Positions 8,887 through 19,030 of a stretch of 64,000 bases of DNA are shown piece by piece. Below the pieces are notes generated by a model. The model did not search any database. It had not been told where the DNA came from and saw only the letters and a program-made list of their open reading frames with translations. Positions within the stretch are counted from its first letter, which is position 1, and the number at the start of each line of letters is the position of its first letter. The translations under genes were made by a program, and so were the position numbers. The stretch lies in the NCBI GenBank assembly GCA_013003115.1, contig JABDLF010000058.1, positions 1 to 64,000 on the forward strand. Reading direction: 5' to 3'. Source of the stretch: Gammaproteobacteria bacterium. Its GTDB lineage: Bacteria > Pseudomonadota > Gammaproteobacteria > Steroidobacterales > JABDLF01.

Positions 8887-10488
8887 TCAGGCGAGCGCTT
8901 CGTAGTCAGCAAGGCTGGCTTCGGCGTAGGAGTCCGAATGGGTGACGGGCTTAACGGGCTGGCTTATGTTGATAACGAGAAAATCGGAGGGTCGCTCATG
9001 GGCGAGCCCTACGACCACGTTGACCCGGCCTTTGCGCCGGTCTTCCTCTGTCGTCGTCTCGCGATCACACTTCACAAACCAGGCTTGCCCCGAATTAAAT
9101 TCCCCGAACGCGCCGAGGGCCTGACAGCGCAACAGAAACTCCTCCACCTTGCCCTGCAGGCGGCCCCACAGTGCCGCGTCGTTTTTTTCAAAGGCTGCCC
9201 AGCCGGTCCCCTCTCGCACGCTGTCGATGACAAGGAGCGCAAATCGACGGTTCGAGAGACTGCGCCATTCCGCCGCGGGGCAGTCAGCCCCTGCAAGCGT
9301 GCGGTCTCCCTCCAGTACGCGAATACTGCGGCCATGTGAGCGCAGGCAATTTATTCCGCTTTTGATCAGACTCTCGCACTCGTAGTCATCTACCTCGTCC
9401 GCAAATCTCCTGACGCCGCGCAGCGGCACATGAACACTGCCTGGACCGCGCCAGGGCCCCGCGTCCAGATCGCACCTGGCGAGCAAGCCGGCAACCGTGC
9501 CGCAGGGCGCAAACTCCGAACGCCCTCCCTGCAACTCGTCATCCATGATCAGCCGGGGATAAAAAATCGCCGTATTCTCGTTACTCATGCCAAGGTCGCC
9601 GAGACCCGCAATCGCGTCGTCGGGCGAGCGCCAGATGCTGGGTGGATCAGCAATGTAAATCGCCTTGTGCCTGCGACAGAATTCCGCCGCAAAATGCATC
9701 GCAGCAAAACCGAGATCGTGATTGCGCGAAAGCGGCGGCAGGCAAAGAAGATTAAACTGCGGGCCACCGATCAGAGCGTGCAGACCTGACTGCTCGCGCT
9801 CGGAGCCGATAATATCGTTGTCGCTCAGTGGCCTGCCGTCGTCGCCATCGCCCGCAGCCACCACGTAGCCACCGTCGACTCCCGATCCAAGATTATGCGT
9901 GCTGTCGGGACGCGCTCTTGGCACACCATCGCGAACTCTCACAAGCATGGAGTCGTACAGCACATCGGTGATAAAGCGCTCTGAATCGGCGCGCGTCGAT
10001 ACCCGCGGGAAGATCTCCTGGTCTTCGACGATGGCTGAGTCAATACCGCGCACGCGCTGTATGGTCAGGTTAAAACGGGTCGAAGAGTCAGGGATATTGT
10101 CGTAGTCCACGGCCGCACGCAGGAAGACGCCGCTGCCGGGATGCAGGGCTGCAAGCACAAGATAATCACTGCCTGCAGGAAGACGCAGAGTGTTGTGACG
10201 CCCGCCGTTGATGGCGCGAACAATAACTGCCTGCTGGCCACCGTTGAGGAAAAAGTGGCGAACCGCGTAGCTCATGGTGCTCGGCATCCACAGCCCGCCG
10301 AACACACGTTCAAACTGATCGAAGTTCTGGATGGCGACGGGAAAATTCGCCGGGCCGCGACGGGCGCGCCCGACAAACGCCGTCACAGAAGTGGGCGCCA
10401 TGGGGATCGACTCGGCCTCGCCGGCCCCGACCGCCACGTATATGCCGGTATCCTCCAGTTCGGACACAGCTCCTCCGCTTTTGCCCAC
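8887..10488 (-). CDS. phage/eCIS-type contractile tail sheath protein (orphan)
   Basis: N-term TSVTAFVGRARRGPANFPVAIQNFDQFERVFGGLW...AVRHFFLNGGQQAVIVRA; C-term GINCLRS...RSIRVLEGDRTLA...RRFALLVIDSVREGTGWAAFEKNDAALWGRLQGKVEEFL...AWFVKCDRETTTEEDRRKGRVNVVVGLAHERPSDFLVINI. Confidence 0.9.
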   Translation of the reverse strand: MGKSGGAVSELEDTGIYVAVGAGEAESIPMAPTSVTAFVGRARRGPANFPVAIQNFDQFERVFGGLWMPSTMSYAVRHFFLNGGQQAVIVRAINGGRHNTLRLPAGSDYLVLAALHPGSGVFLRAAVDYDNIPDSSTRFNLTIQRVRGIDSAIVEDQEIFPRVSTRADSERFITDVLYDSMLVRVRDGVPRARPDSTHNLGSGVDGGYVVAAGDGDDGRPLSDNDIIGSEREQSGLHALIGGPQFNLLCLPPLSRNHDLGFAAMHFAAEFCRRHKAIYIADPPSIWRSPDDAIAGLGDLGMSNENTAIFYPRLIMDDELQGGRSEFAPCGTVAGLLARCDLDAGPWRGPGSVHVPLRGVRRFADEVDDYECESLIKSGINCLRSHGRSIRVLEGDRTLAGADCPAAEWRSLSNRRFALLVIDSVREGTGWAAFEKNDAALWGRLQGKVEEFLLRCQALGAFGEFNSGQAWFVKCDRETTTEEDRRKGRVNVVVGLAHERPSDFLVINISQPVKPVTHSDSYAEASLADYEALA

Positions 10489-10601
10489 TGGGGCGAACCG
10501 TGACAGTTTAAACCGAAAGCCGCGTCGGTACGAGCCTTGATGTGAATAAATACGGTTACAATCATCGTGCGGCCTCGCCGCGACCAGTCGGAGTTTGCGA
10601 C

Positions 10602-11222
10602 ATGCGCGAAAAACATTTCATCGATTCTCATAAAGGTGCCACTGGAATTTTCATCCTTGGTTTGATCGCCTGGCATGATGCATGGGCCAATCCGACGGCG
10701 ATGGTTTACCTCGCTTTGCACGGCAGCTACGGGATTTTCTGGCTCATCAAGAGCCGGGTATTCCCGGACAAGTCGTGGGAAAAGCAGGCGCCGCTCTGGT
10801 GGGGTGTCAGCATCTGGGCCGGCCTGAGCCTCTACTGGATAGCGCCATGGCTCATCGTAAGCGGAGACATTCGTGCACCGGCGTGGCTAAGCGCCGCCGC
10901 CGTCGCAGCATTTGCATTTGGCGTGTTCCTGCATTTTTCGGCGGACATGCAAAAGCACGTTACGCTGAGCCTGCGGCCAGGTAAGCTCATGACGGATGGT
11001 CTCTGGTCGCGTATTCGCAACCCGAATTACTTCGGCGAGCTGCTGATTTATGCGTCTTTCGCCGCGCTGGCGATGCACTGGCTGCCGGCGCTCGTGCTGG
11101 CACTGTTTGTTCTGGCCTACTGGATGCCAAACATGCGACGCAAAGACAGATCGCTGTCCCGCTACGAGGGGTTTGCTGACTATCGGTCACGCAGCTGGCT
11201 GTTCGTTCCTTTCTTAATCTGA
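10602..11222 (+). CDS. DUF1295/isoprenylcysteine methyltransferase-like membrane protein
   Basis: Several TM segments and C-terminal LMTDGLWSRIRNPNYFGELLIYASF...RRKDRSLSRYEGFADYRSRSWLFVPFLI. The ORF could start at 10542. Confidence 0.75.
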   Translation: MREKHFIDSHKGATGIFILGLIAWHDAWANPTAMVYLALHGSYGIFWLIKSRVFPDKSWEKQAPLWWGVSIWAGLSLYWIAPWLIVSGDIRAPAWLSAAAVAAFAFGVFLHFSADMQKHVTLSLRPGKLMTDGLWSRIRNPNYFGELLIYASFAALAMHWLPALVLALFVLAYWMPNMRRKDRSLSRYEGFADYRSRSWLFVPFLI

Positions 11223-11235
11223 GATCCGTGCCCCA

Positions 11236-12144
11236 ATGAGCAGCACCAAACTCGAAAAACTTGCAGCACAGCTGGAAGCCAGCGACGCCTACCGTGTCCT
11301 CAGACGACTGGTCGACGTGCCAGCCTATAACGAGCCGGACCCGGAACTTCGGGCCAGTGGCCGATTGCGATCGGGCGTTTACATAGACGTGGAAACCACG
11401 GGGCTCGACTCCTCCACCGATCAGGTAATTGAACTTGCCTTGCTGCCGTTCGAGTTTTCGCTGGATGGTCAGATCTTCGCGGTGCACTCCGGCTATGGCG
11501 GGCTGCGAGACCCGGGCATTCCGATCCCGGCCGAGATCACGCAGCTGACCGGCATCGACGACGCCATGGTCAAAGGGCAACAACTGGACAACGGCAAAAT
11601 CGAGGCCGTGATCGAGCCGGCTCACCTTGTAGTCGCGCACAACGCGGCTTTCGATCGGCCATTCGCGGAGCAGCTCCATCCGCTGTTCGAAACCAAAGCC
11701 TGGGCGTGCTCAATAAATGACGTCCCCTGGCGAGAAGAAGGCCTGGGCGTCGCGAAGCTGGACTATCTCGCCTGTCAATTCGGCTTTTTTTATGATGCCC
11801 ACCGTGCCGGCGATGACTGCCGCGCCGGCGTACATCTGCTCAGCAAAACGTTGCCGACGAGTGGCCGACTGGTACTCGCCGAACTCCTCGACAGGGCGCG
11901 CCGCAAGACCATCAGGATCTGGGCGCTTGGCAGCCCCTTCGATAGCAAGGACAAACTCCGGGAACGAAAATATCGCTGGAATGGCGGCGAAGACGGCCGG
12001 CCAAAATCCTGGTATCGCGATATTGACGAAAGCGAATTCGACAAGGAGCTCGAGTATCTCAAGTCAGAAATCTTCTCGGGTCACCTTCCCGATCTCCCAA
12101 CCGATACGATCAACGCCTTCAATCGTTATTCCTCGCGGGCGTAG
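11236..12144 (+). CDS. 3'-5' exonuclease, DnaQ/PolIII-epsilon-like
   Basis: ExoI GVYIDVETTGLDSSTDQVIELAL, ITQLTGIDDAMV, VVAHNAAFDRPF, RAGDDCRAGVHLL. Confidence 0.87.
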   Translation: MSSTKLEKLAAQLEASDAYRVLRRLVDVPAYNEPDPELRASGRLRSGVYIDVETTGLDSSTDQVIELALLPFEFSLDGQIFAVHSGYGGLRDPGIPIPAEITQLTGIDDAMVKGQQLDNGKIEAVIEPAHLVVAHNAAFDRPFAEQLHPLFETKAWACSINDVPWREEGLGVAKLDYLACQFGFFYDAHRAGDDCRAGVHLLSKTLPTSGRLVLAELLDRARRKTIRIWALGSPFDSKDKLRERKYRWNGGEDGRPKSWYRDIDESEFDKELEYLKSEIFSGHLPDLPTDTINAFNRYSSRA

Positions 12145-13544
12145 CGCGAGCCAAACCAGGCGATCAGCAATGCAAGCAGCAACGGCAGCAGCCGCTCACT
12201 GATATCGCCAGGCGTGTCGGGACGTGAATGCAGCAGCACGGTGAGACCGAAACCTGTCACCAGGCAGGCGAGGATCGCGCCGCTGTTGACCACGCGCCCC
12301 ATGATTTTCATAAGCACCAGCGGGCCGAACGCCGAACCAACAGCGTGCCAGGCAAACAGAACACGACTGAAGATCCGGTCGGGCGCATAAATCGCCAGCA
12401 GCACGGCAAGACCGCAGACGCCACCCACCACCCAGCGCGAAGTTGCGAGCCTCGGCAAGACTCCCCGCCTGAGCTTACCCAAATCATGTGCGACCGATGA
12501 CGCCGCTACCAGCAGCTGGCTGTCTGCCGTCGACATGATGGCCGACAGTACGGCCGCAATCATGATGCCAGCGAGCACCGGCGGCATGAGCGTGTTGGCG
12601 GCAACATACAGCACCTGCTCGCCTGAGCCGGCGAACTCAAAAGTCAGGACACGGGCGCAGAGGCCAAGCAGCAGCATGCCAGCATAAACCACGATCGCCC
12701 AACCCACGGCAATCATTCTTGCCTGTCGCAAAGCCGCCTGATCGCGCAGAGCCATAAACCGGTTTACAACATGTGGCTGACCGGGGTAACCAAGACCGAT
12801 TCCCAGCGTGCCTGCAATAAAACCGAAACCGGCGATTCCTGCGTGCACGCCCGTCGCGCTGAGTTCGTGCGGCAGGCTGACCAGTGTAAGGCCCGCCGCA
12901 AGCCCGGAAAATCCGCCGGCAGCGATCAGCGCAGTCACGGGCAACACGACGGCGGTCAGCGCCATAAGCAGCCCCTGAACCGTATCGGTTACGCTCACGG
13001 CCCAGAACCCGCCAAGCAGCGTATAGAACAGAATGATCACCGCGCCCACCACGATCGCGGTGGTCGTCGACATCCCGAATGTGCTCGCAAAGGCATCGCC
13101 GGCCGCCTGGAACTGCGCCGCGATATAGAAAATAAACGAAAACAGGATGATGATGCTGGCCACCCGCACAATGAGCGGATAAAGCGCGTTTGAGCGTTCT
13201 CCGCTGATGGCGTCCGTCAAAGTCACGTAGCCGTTGGCACGGCTAAGGCGCATCAGCCCCGGTGCGATCAGGAACCAGTTAATAAGAAACCCGGATACCG
13301 TTGCCGGGAACAACCACAGTGCCGGCAGACCAAGCGCATAGGCAGCGCCACTGACGCCCAGCAGCGTCCACGCGGACGATGAGCTCGCCGACGCACTTAT
13401 TCCGGCAACCAGCGGGCCTATGCGCCGGCCGCCGAGAAAAAAGTCATCATTGTCCAGCGTTCGACGGCTTGCCCACAGACCAATAATCACCAGCAAAATC
13501 TTGTAGGCGATCAGGGTGAGCAGGATTGCCAGCGTCTTGTCCAT
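12126..13544 (-). CDS. putP: sodium:solute (proline-type) symporter, SSF family
   Basis: LGGRRIGPLVAGISASASSSSAWTLLGVSGAAYALGLPALWL and GYPGQPHVVNRFMALRD typical of PutP; about 12 TM. Confidence 0.85.
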   Translation of the reverse strand: MDKTLAILLTLIAYKILLVIIGLWASRRTLDNDDFFLGGRRIGPLVAGISASASSSSAWTLLGVSGAAYALGLPALWLFPATVSGFLINWFLIAPGLMRLSRANGYVTLTDAISGERSNALYPLIVRVASIIILFSFIFYIAAQFQAAGDAFASTFGMSTTTAIVVGAVIILFYTLLGGFWAVSVTDTVQGLLMALTAVVLPVTALIAAGGFSGLAAGLTLVSLPHELSATGVHAGIAGFGFIAGTLGIGLGYPGQPHVVNRFMALRDQAALRQARMIAVGWAIVVYAGMLLLGLCARVLTFEFAGSGEQVLYVAANTLMPPVLAGIMIAAVLSAIMSTADSQLLVAASSVAHDLGKLRRGVLPRLATSRWVVGGVCGLAVLLAIYAPDRIFSRVLFAWHAVGSAFGPLVLMKIMGRVVNSGAILACLVTGFGLTVLLHSRPDTPGDISERLLPLLLALLIAWFGSRYAREE

Positions 13545-13664
13545 TATTTTTCCAGGCGGCTTTTGCTTGTGCGCCCAACGCTAACACAGGCGTACGGCAA
13601 CCCCGCGCGTGGAGCGCTGCGTTACACTGCGGTTCCGGCAATCTGTCGGCTATGCGACTCGAGT

Positions 13665-16600
13665 ATGGCAGCCAAACAAGTAATGCGCGTCGACAAAAAC
13701 AGGGCCTGGCGATTCTGGGTAGATCGCGGCGGGACCTTTACAGACGTGATTGGAATAGCGCCGGACGGCCATGTTGAAACGCGCAAGCTCCTGTCGGAGA
13801 GAGTCGGCACGGACAGCGAGGCAGCGCTGATTGGCATCGGCGACATCCTGGGCATCGACCCCTTTGATAAAAACGAAGAACGGCAGGTTTTCGAGCTGCG
13901 CCTCGGAACAACCGTGGCCACCAACGCACTGCTGCAGAGAAAGGGCGCAAAAACGGCCCTGCTGATCACCCGCGGTTTCGGCGACGCATTAAGAATTGGC
14001 TACCAGAACCGCCCGCAACTCTTTGCACGCGAGATTCGTTTGCCAGCCCCTCTGTACTCGATGGTAATCGAATGCAATGAGCGCACAGCAGCGGACGGTG
14101 GCCTGATCGAGGCCCTGGACGAGGATGAACTTGAACGAAAACTGATCGAGGCGAAGAACGCCGGCATCAACTCGCTCGCTGTCGTGTTCCTGCATGCGTA
14201 CGCGCATTCTCACAACGAGCGCCGGGCCGCAGACCTGTCCAGGCAAATTGGGTTCAGCAATGTGTCAGCCTCCCATGAGGTGAATCCTGTTATCAAACTG
14301 GTGGCGCGCGGCGACACCACTGTCGTCGACGCCTACCTCAATCCGGTGCTGCGCGCGTATACCGAATCCATGCGTGAACAGCTTGCCAACAGACTGACCG
14401 GGCCATCCCTTTTGTTTATGCAGAGCAACGGCGGATTGACGACCGCCGGGGCATTTCGCGGCAAGGACAGCGTACTTTCAGGCCCCGCCGGCGGCGTAGT
14501 CGGCATGGTTGAGAGCGCGGCCGCCGAGGGGTTTGGCAAGGCGATCGGGTTCGACATGGGCGGCACGTCCACAGACGTTTCCATTTATGACGGGCGCTTT
14601 GAGCGCAGCGAGGAAATGGAGATCGCCGGAGCGCGCCTGCGATCGGCAATGCTCCGGATTCACACGGTCGCCGCAGGCGGGGGCTCGATACTGTCTTTCA
14701 AAGAAGGCCGGCTGCAGGTCGGCCCGCATTCCGCCGGTGCAAGGCCTGGCCCTGCAGCCTACGGAGCCGGCGGGCCGCTGACGGTTACAGATTGCAGCGT
14801 GCTGCTGGGGCGCCTGCAGCCCAATCTTTTCCCGCAAATTTTCGGCGACGACGGGCGTTCCCCACTGCAGCTTGCTGCTGTTAAACGAAAATTCGAGGCG
14901 CTCGTTGCGGAGCTGTCTGCAGCCGGCTTCAAGAGCGGTTCCCTTGAGCTGGCAGAGCTATTCCAGGATATTGCCGTGCAGCGTATGGCGCGCGCCATTA
15001 AAAAAGTTGCCCTGGACGGCGGTCATGATCTGAGCGACTTTGTTCTGGTGGCCTTCGGGGGGGCCGGGCCGCAGCATGCATGCCAGGTTGCGGATGAACT
15101 GGGAATAAGCCGAATCCTCGTGCATCCCCTGGCCGGACTGCTCTCGGCGCTTGGGATTGGCCTTGCGCCCGTCAGCTCAGTGCTTGAAAAAACGGTGCGA
15201 CTGCCTCTGGACGAGAGCGGACTCGAGTCCCTCGCCAATGAGTCGCGTGCCCTTCGCCACGAGGCACGCCGCGAGATGCAGAATCGCCTTGCAGATGAGG
15301 ACGCGACGGTGACCACCGAAACCACCGTCAAGCTTCGCTACGCCGGAACTGACACCAGTCTGCCTGTCGCGGCCGGTGATGTGCAGGCTATGCGCCGTCA
15401 GTTTGAACAGGAGCACCTCGCACGGTTTGGATTTGCATCGCCGGAGAAACCGCTGCTCGTCGAAAGCCTGATGGTGCTGGCGCAGTCCGGTTCCGGCATC
15501 GCCGCTCCGTCGCCAGCTTCAGCTGTCCCGGGCAAACCTGCAAAATGCCAGCCCGCAGCAACGCACTCGGTGCATTTCCAGGGACGCGATCTCGACACCG
15601 GGTTTTTTGTTCGCCAAAGCCTGGCGCCAAATGACAAAATCCCGGGTCCGGCGGTGATTATTGAAGACGGCGCCACTACGGTCATCGAGCCCGGCTGGAT
15701 TGCGAACCTGACGCAGACGGGTCAGCTGCTCATGACCCGGCTTGCCGAAGATGCCGCTCCTGCTGCCTTACATTTGCACGACGGTGATACCAGGGCGGAC
15801 CCGGCGCGGCTCGAAGTCTTTAACAATCTGTTTATGCATATCGCCGAGCAGATGGGCGCCGTGCTACGTAACACCGCGCGCTCGGTGAACATCAAGGAGC
15901 GACTGGATTTTTCGTGTGCCGTTTTTGACGCCGCCGGAGCGCTGGTCGCGAACGCGCCCCACATGCCCGTGCACCTGGGCTCGATGGGCGAAAGCGTGAA
16001 AGCCGTAATTCGTGACAACCCGGCCATGAGGCCCGGGGACGTCTACATGCTCAACGACCCCTATCGCGGTGGTACTCATCTGCCCGATATCACCGTGGTC
16101 ACACCGGTTTTCCTGGCCGGCGAGCGGGCACCCGATTTGTTCGTGGCGGCACGGGGTCACCATGCCGACGTTGGCGGTATCAGCCCGGGATCAATGCCGC
16201 CGCATAGTAAGCACATAGAGCAGGAGGGCGTGCTTTTCAGTAACTTTCTGCTGGTGCGCGAAGGGCATTTCAGAGAGGCCGAGCTTGCGGCCGCCTTGTG
16301 CAATCCCCCGTACCCGGCCCGCAATCCCGAACAGAACATTGCTGATCTCAAGGCACAAGTTGCTGCCTGCCGCCAGGGAGAGCGCCTGCTGTATGAAAGC
16401 GCGGGCAGATTCGGACTCGACGTCTTGCGCGCGTATCTGCAGCACATTCAGGACAACGCCGAGGAAGCAGTGCGTCACGTCTTGTCGCGTCTGGACGACG
16501 GCAACTTCGACTACCCTCTCGACAACGGCCTGCTGATTCGGGTTGCGGTGCGTGTCAATCGAAACGCGCGTGAAGCAACCGTGGACTTCAGCGGCAGTTC

Positions 16601-17333
16601 GCTTCAGCATGATGGCAACTTCAATGCGCCGTTTGCAGTGTGCCGCGCCGCGGTTCTGTACGTCTTCCGGTGTCTCGTTGACGCCCCCATTCCGTTGAAT
16701 GCCGGATGTCTCAAACCTATCAGGATTATTGCACCTGAAGGCAGCATCCTGAATCCGTATCCGCCCGCCGCCGTCGTAGCCGGCAACGTCGAAACCTCGC
16801 AGGCGATCACCAATGCCTTGTTCGGCGCGCTGGGAACCATGGCCGCCGCCCAGGGCACTATGAACAATTTTACGTTTGGCGATGAACACCGTCAGTACTA
16901 CGAAACCATTGCCGGTGGCGCAGGCGCAGGGCCCGGATTCCGGGGTGCCGACGCTGTACAGACACACATGACCAACTCCCGACTCACCGACGCTGAAGTG
17001 CTTGAGTTACGCTTTCCTGTGCGGCTGCGTGAGTTCTCGATTCGCCAGGGATCCGGCGGTGCCGGCCAGCATGCCGGCGGCAACGGCGTGACGCGGGATA
17101 TCGAGTTTCTGGCGCCCATGCAGGCCGCCATACTCTCAGGCCACCGTGACGTGCCTCCCTTTGGCCTGCATGGGGGCAAACCGGGCCGCTGCGGTCACAA
17201 TGTCCTGCGCCGAAGCGACGGGCAGCTGATCAACCTTGGCGCCACGGCCAGCGTCAAAGCAGAGCCCGGCGACCGGATAATTATAGAGACACCCGGCGGG
17301 GGTGGATTCGGCAAGCCCGATTCAGGTGCCTGA
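13665..17333 (+). CDS. 5-oxoprolinase / hydantoinase A-B fusion
   Basis: HyuA motifs [48 protein letters not shown], and HyuB motifs [56 protein letters not shown] in one ORF. Start trimmed. Confidence 0.93.
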   Translation: MAAKQVMRVDKNRAWRFWVDRGGTFTDVIGIAPDGHVETRKLLSERVGTDSEAALIGIGDILGIDPFDKNEERQVFELRLGTTVATNALLQRKGAKTALLITRGFGDALRIGYQNRPQLFAREIRLPAPLYSMVIECNERTAADGGLIEALDEDELERKLIEAKNAGINSLAVVFLHAYAHSHNERRAADLSRQIGFSNVSASHEVNPVIKLVARGDTTVVDAYLNPVLRAYTESMREQLANRLTGPSLLFMQSNGGLTTAGAFRGKDSVLSGPAGGVVGMVESAAAEGFGKAIGFDMGGTSTDVSIYDGRFERSEEMEIAGARLRSAMLRIHTVAAGGGSILSFKEGRLQVGPHSAGARPGPAAYGAGGPLTVTDCSVLLGRLQPNLFPQIFGDDGRSPLQLAAVKRKFEALVAELSAAGFKSGSLELAELFQDIAVQRMARAIKKVALDGGHDLSDFVLVAFGGAGPQHACQVADELGISRILVHPLAGLLSALGIGLAPVSSVLEKTVRLPLDESGLESLANESRALRHEARREMQNRLADEDATVTTETTVKLRYAGTDTSLPVAAGDVQAMRRQFEQEHLARFGFASPEKPLLVESLMVLAQSGSGIAAPSPASAVPGKPAKCQPAATHSVHFQGRDLDTGFFVRQSLAPNDKIPGPAVIIEDGATTVIEPGWIANLTQTGQLLMTRLAEDAAPAALHLHDGDTRADPARLEVFNNLFMHIAEQMGAVLRNTARSVNIKERLDFSCAVFDAAGALVANAPHMPVHLGSMGESVKAVIRDNPAMRPGDVYMLNDPYRGGTHLPDITVVTPVFLAGERAPDLFVAARGHHADVGGISPGSMPPHSKHIEQEGVLFSNFLLVREGHFREAELAAALCNPPYPARNPEQNIADLKAQVAACRQGERLLYESAGRFGLDVLRAYLQHIQDNAEEAVRHVLSRLDDGNFDYPLDNGLLIRVAVRVNRNAREATVDFSGSSLQHDGNFNAPFAVCRAAVLYVFRCLVDAPIPLNAGCLKPIRIIAPEGSILNPYPPAAVVAGNVETSQAITNALFGALGTMAAAQGTMNNFTFGDEHRQYYETIAGGAGAGPGFRGADAVQTHMTNSRLTDAEVLELRFPVRLREFSIRQGSGGAGQHAGGNGVTRDIEFLAPMQAAILSGHRDVPPFGLHGGKPGRCGHNVLRRSDGQLINLGATASVKAEPGDRIIIETPGGGGFGKPDSGA

Positions 17334-17840
17334 AATTCGCGCCAACAGGGACATGATTCGCGCGACCCGCTCTTCGTTCTCGTCCTGCTGCGTCGCTACA
17401 CTGGCAAGCGCGAGCACGTAGTGCTCTGGTAAAGAATGGAAGCGCGCGCCCGCGACTACAAGATCGCGATACCAGTCAAAGGGTCGCAAGCCCTGGTCGA
17501 GGGCAAATTCGCGCGCCTCGTAGTAAAAGCCGTTGAGGACGCTGCCGTTCAGCGCAAAAGCCGCTGACTTGCGTGCGTACGCCGGACCCTCTGCCGCGTC
17601 AAGAAAGTTTATCTCGTCCCGACGCAGCGCAAACAACGCGCCCGGCACGCTGTCTTTTGCTTTTACGCCCGGCAGGATCGTGCATTTCCCGGATCCGTCC
17701 ATACCCCGTTTGCCAAAAACCATCCGGTGGCCTGGCAAAACGGATACGCCCAGCAGGCGCGCGGACGGCACTCTCACCTGCAGTCGCAGCGGGTGGAGAT
17801 TCGACCCGTAGGCGAAATAAATGCTTTCTTCTGAGGCCAT
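17322..17840 (-). CDS. gamma-glutamylcyclotransferase family protein
   Basis: IYFAYGSNLHPLRLQVRVPSARLLG...GALFALRRDEINFLDAAEG; YGSNL motif and conserved Glu. Confidence 0.85.
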   Translation of the reverse strand: MASEESIYFAYGSNLHPLRLQVRVPSARLLGVSVLPGHRMVFGKRGMDGSGKCTILPGVKAKDSVPGALFALRRDEINFLDAAEGPAYARKSAAFALNGSVLNGFYYEAREFALDQGLRPFDWYRDLVVAGARFHSLPEHYVLALASVATQQDENEERVARIMSLLARISGT

Positions 17841-17938
17841 CCTCCGATACTAAACCCGATTGTTGCAAACCAGAACCCGCACAGCTTCGGCGGGCATTGC
17901 TTGACCACGGCTACCGGAGCCGGTTACAAGAACTCGCG

Positions 17939-19030
17939 ATGAATCACCTCGAACAAGCATTCCCTGCTACCGCAGAAGCGTTGCCACGCAGGTCGTTCGC
18001 CTTGCTGCCGACACCCGTAGAAACACTTCCCGTGCACAGGCCGAACACGCAGGTCTGGATCAAGCGCGATGACCTGAGTGGCCTCGAGTATGGTGGCAAC
18101 AAGGTGCGCAAGCTCGAATACCTGCTCGGTCATGCGGTCGAGAACGGCTTGAGAAAGGTAGTGACGTTCGGCACCGCCGGGTCCAACCATGCCCTGGCAA
18201 CCGGCATCTATGCCGGCCAGGAAGGGCTGCGCAGCATCTCCATGCTTACGCCGCAAACAAATGCCGCTTACGTCGCGCGCAACCTCCTGCGCGGCCTGCG
18301 CGCCGGCATTGAATTTCACGCCTGCCGCGACGACAGCGCCGTGAAGCGGGCCCTGCCCTGGGTTCGGCTGCGCCACAGGATCAGCGATGGCAAGGCACCG
18401 ATGGTGATCGCGGGGGGCGGCTCATCGGTCGCTGGCACCATTGGCTTCGTGAACGCGGGGTTCGAACTGCGCGCCCAGATCGACGCCGGCCAGCTGCCTG
18501 AGCCCGACTTCATTTATGTCGCGCTGGGCACCATGGGCACTGCGGCCGGCCTGCTGCTCGGCATCCGGGCCGCCGGACTCACCAGCAAACTGGTCTGTGT
18601 CCGGGTCGTGCAGTCACGCTACGCAAACCCGGAGAAATTTGCGGCGCTGTTGTCAGCGTCAGCTGCAAAACTCAGATATATTGCACCTGCATTTCCAGTA
18701 CTCAACGAGGCCGACCTTATTGCCGAGTTTCGCGACGAGTTTTTTGGCGGCGGTTACGCGCGCTTCACCAATGAAGGGATGCAGGCAATCAGGATTGCCA
18801 GCGAAGCAGGTTCGCCAGAGCTGGAGGGTACCTACACGGGGAAGGCCTTTGCGGCGCTGGTGCATGACCTTTCGGTGGGCCGCCTTGACGGGAAGCGAGT
18901 CCTTTTCTGGAACACCTACAACTCGAGGCCGTTCCCATCCGATCTCGGTGACGAAGATCCCGGCGAGCTGCCACCCGAACTCCAGACCTACTTCACGCTC
19001 CCGGTTCAGGCACTCGATGCCGCAGGCTGA
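17939..19030 (+). CDS. PLP-dependent D-cysteine desulfhydrase / ACC deaminase family enzyme
   Basis: VWIKRDDLSGLEYGGNKVRKLEYLLGHAVENG...TFGTAGSNHALATGIYAGQEG...YVALGTMGTAAGLLLG. Start trimmed to ATG 17939. Confidence 0.85.
   Translation: MNHLEQAFPATAEALPRRSFALLPTPVETLPVHRPNTQVWIKRDDLSGLEYGGNKVRKLEYLLGHAVENGLRKVVTFGTAGSNHALATGIYAGQEGLRSISMLTPQTNAAYVARNLLRGLRAGIEFHACRDDSAVKRALPWVRLRHRISDGKAPMVIAGGGSSVAGTIGFVNAGFELRAQIDAGQLPEPDFIYVALGTMGTAAGLLLGIRAAGLTSKLVCVRVVQSRYANPEKFAALLSASAAKLRYIAPAFPVLNEADLIAEFRDEFFGGGYARFTNEGMQAIRIASEAGSPELEGTYTGKAFAALVHDLSVGRLDGKRVLFWNTYNSRPFPSDLGDEDPGELPPELQTYFTLPVQALDAAG

Noticed and set aside
16191-16967. 258-aa minus-strand ORF
   Set aside because: Antisense to the hydantoinase B part of the 5-oxoprolinase; no recognisable motifs.
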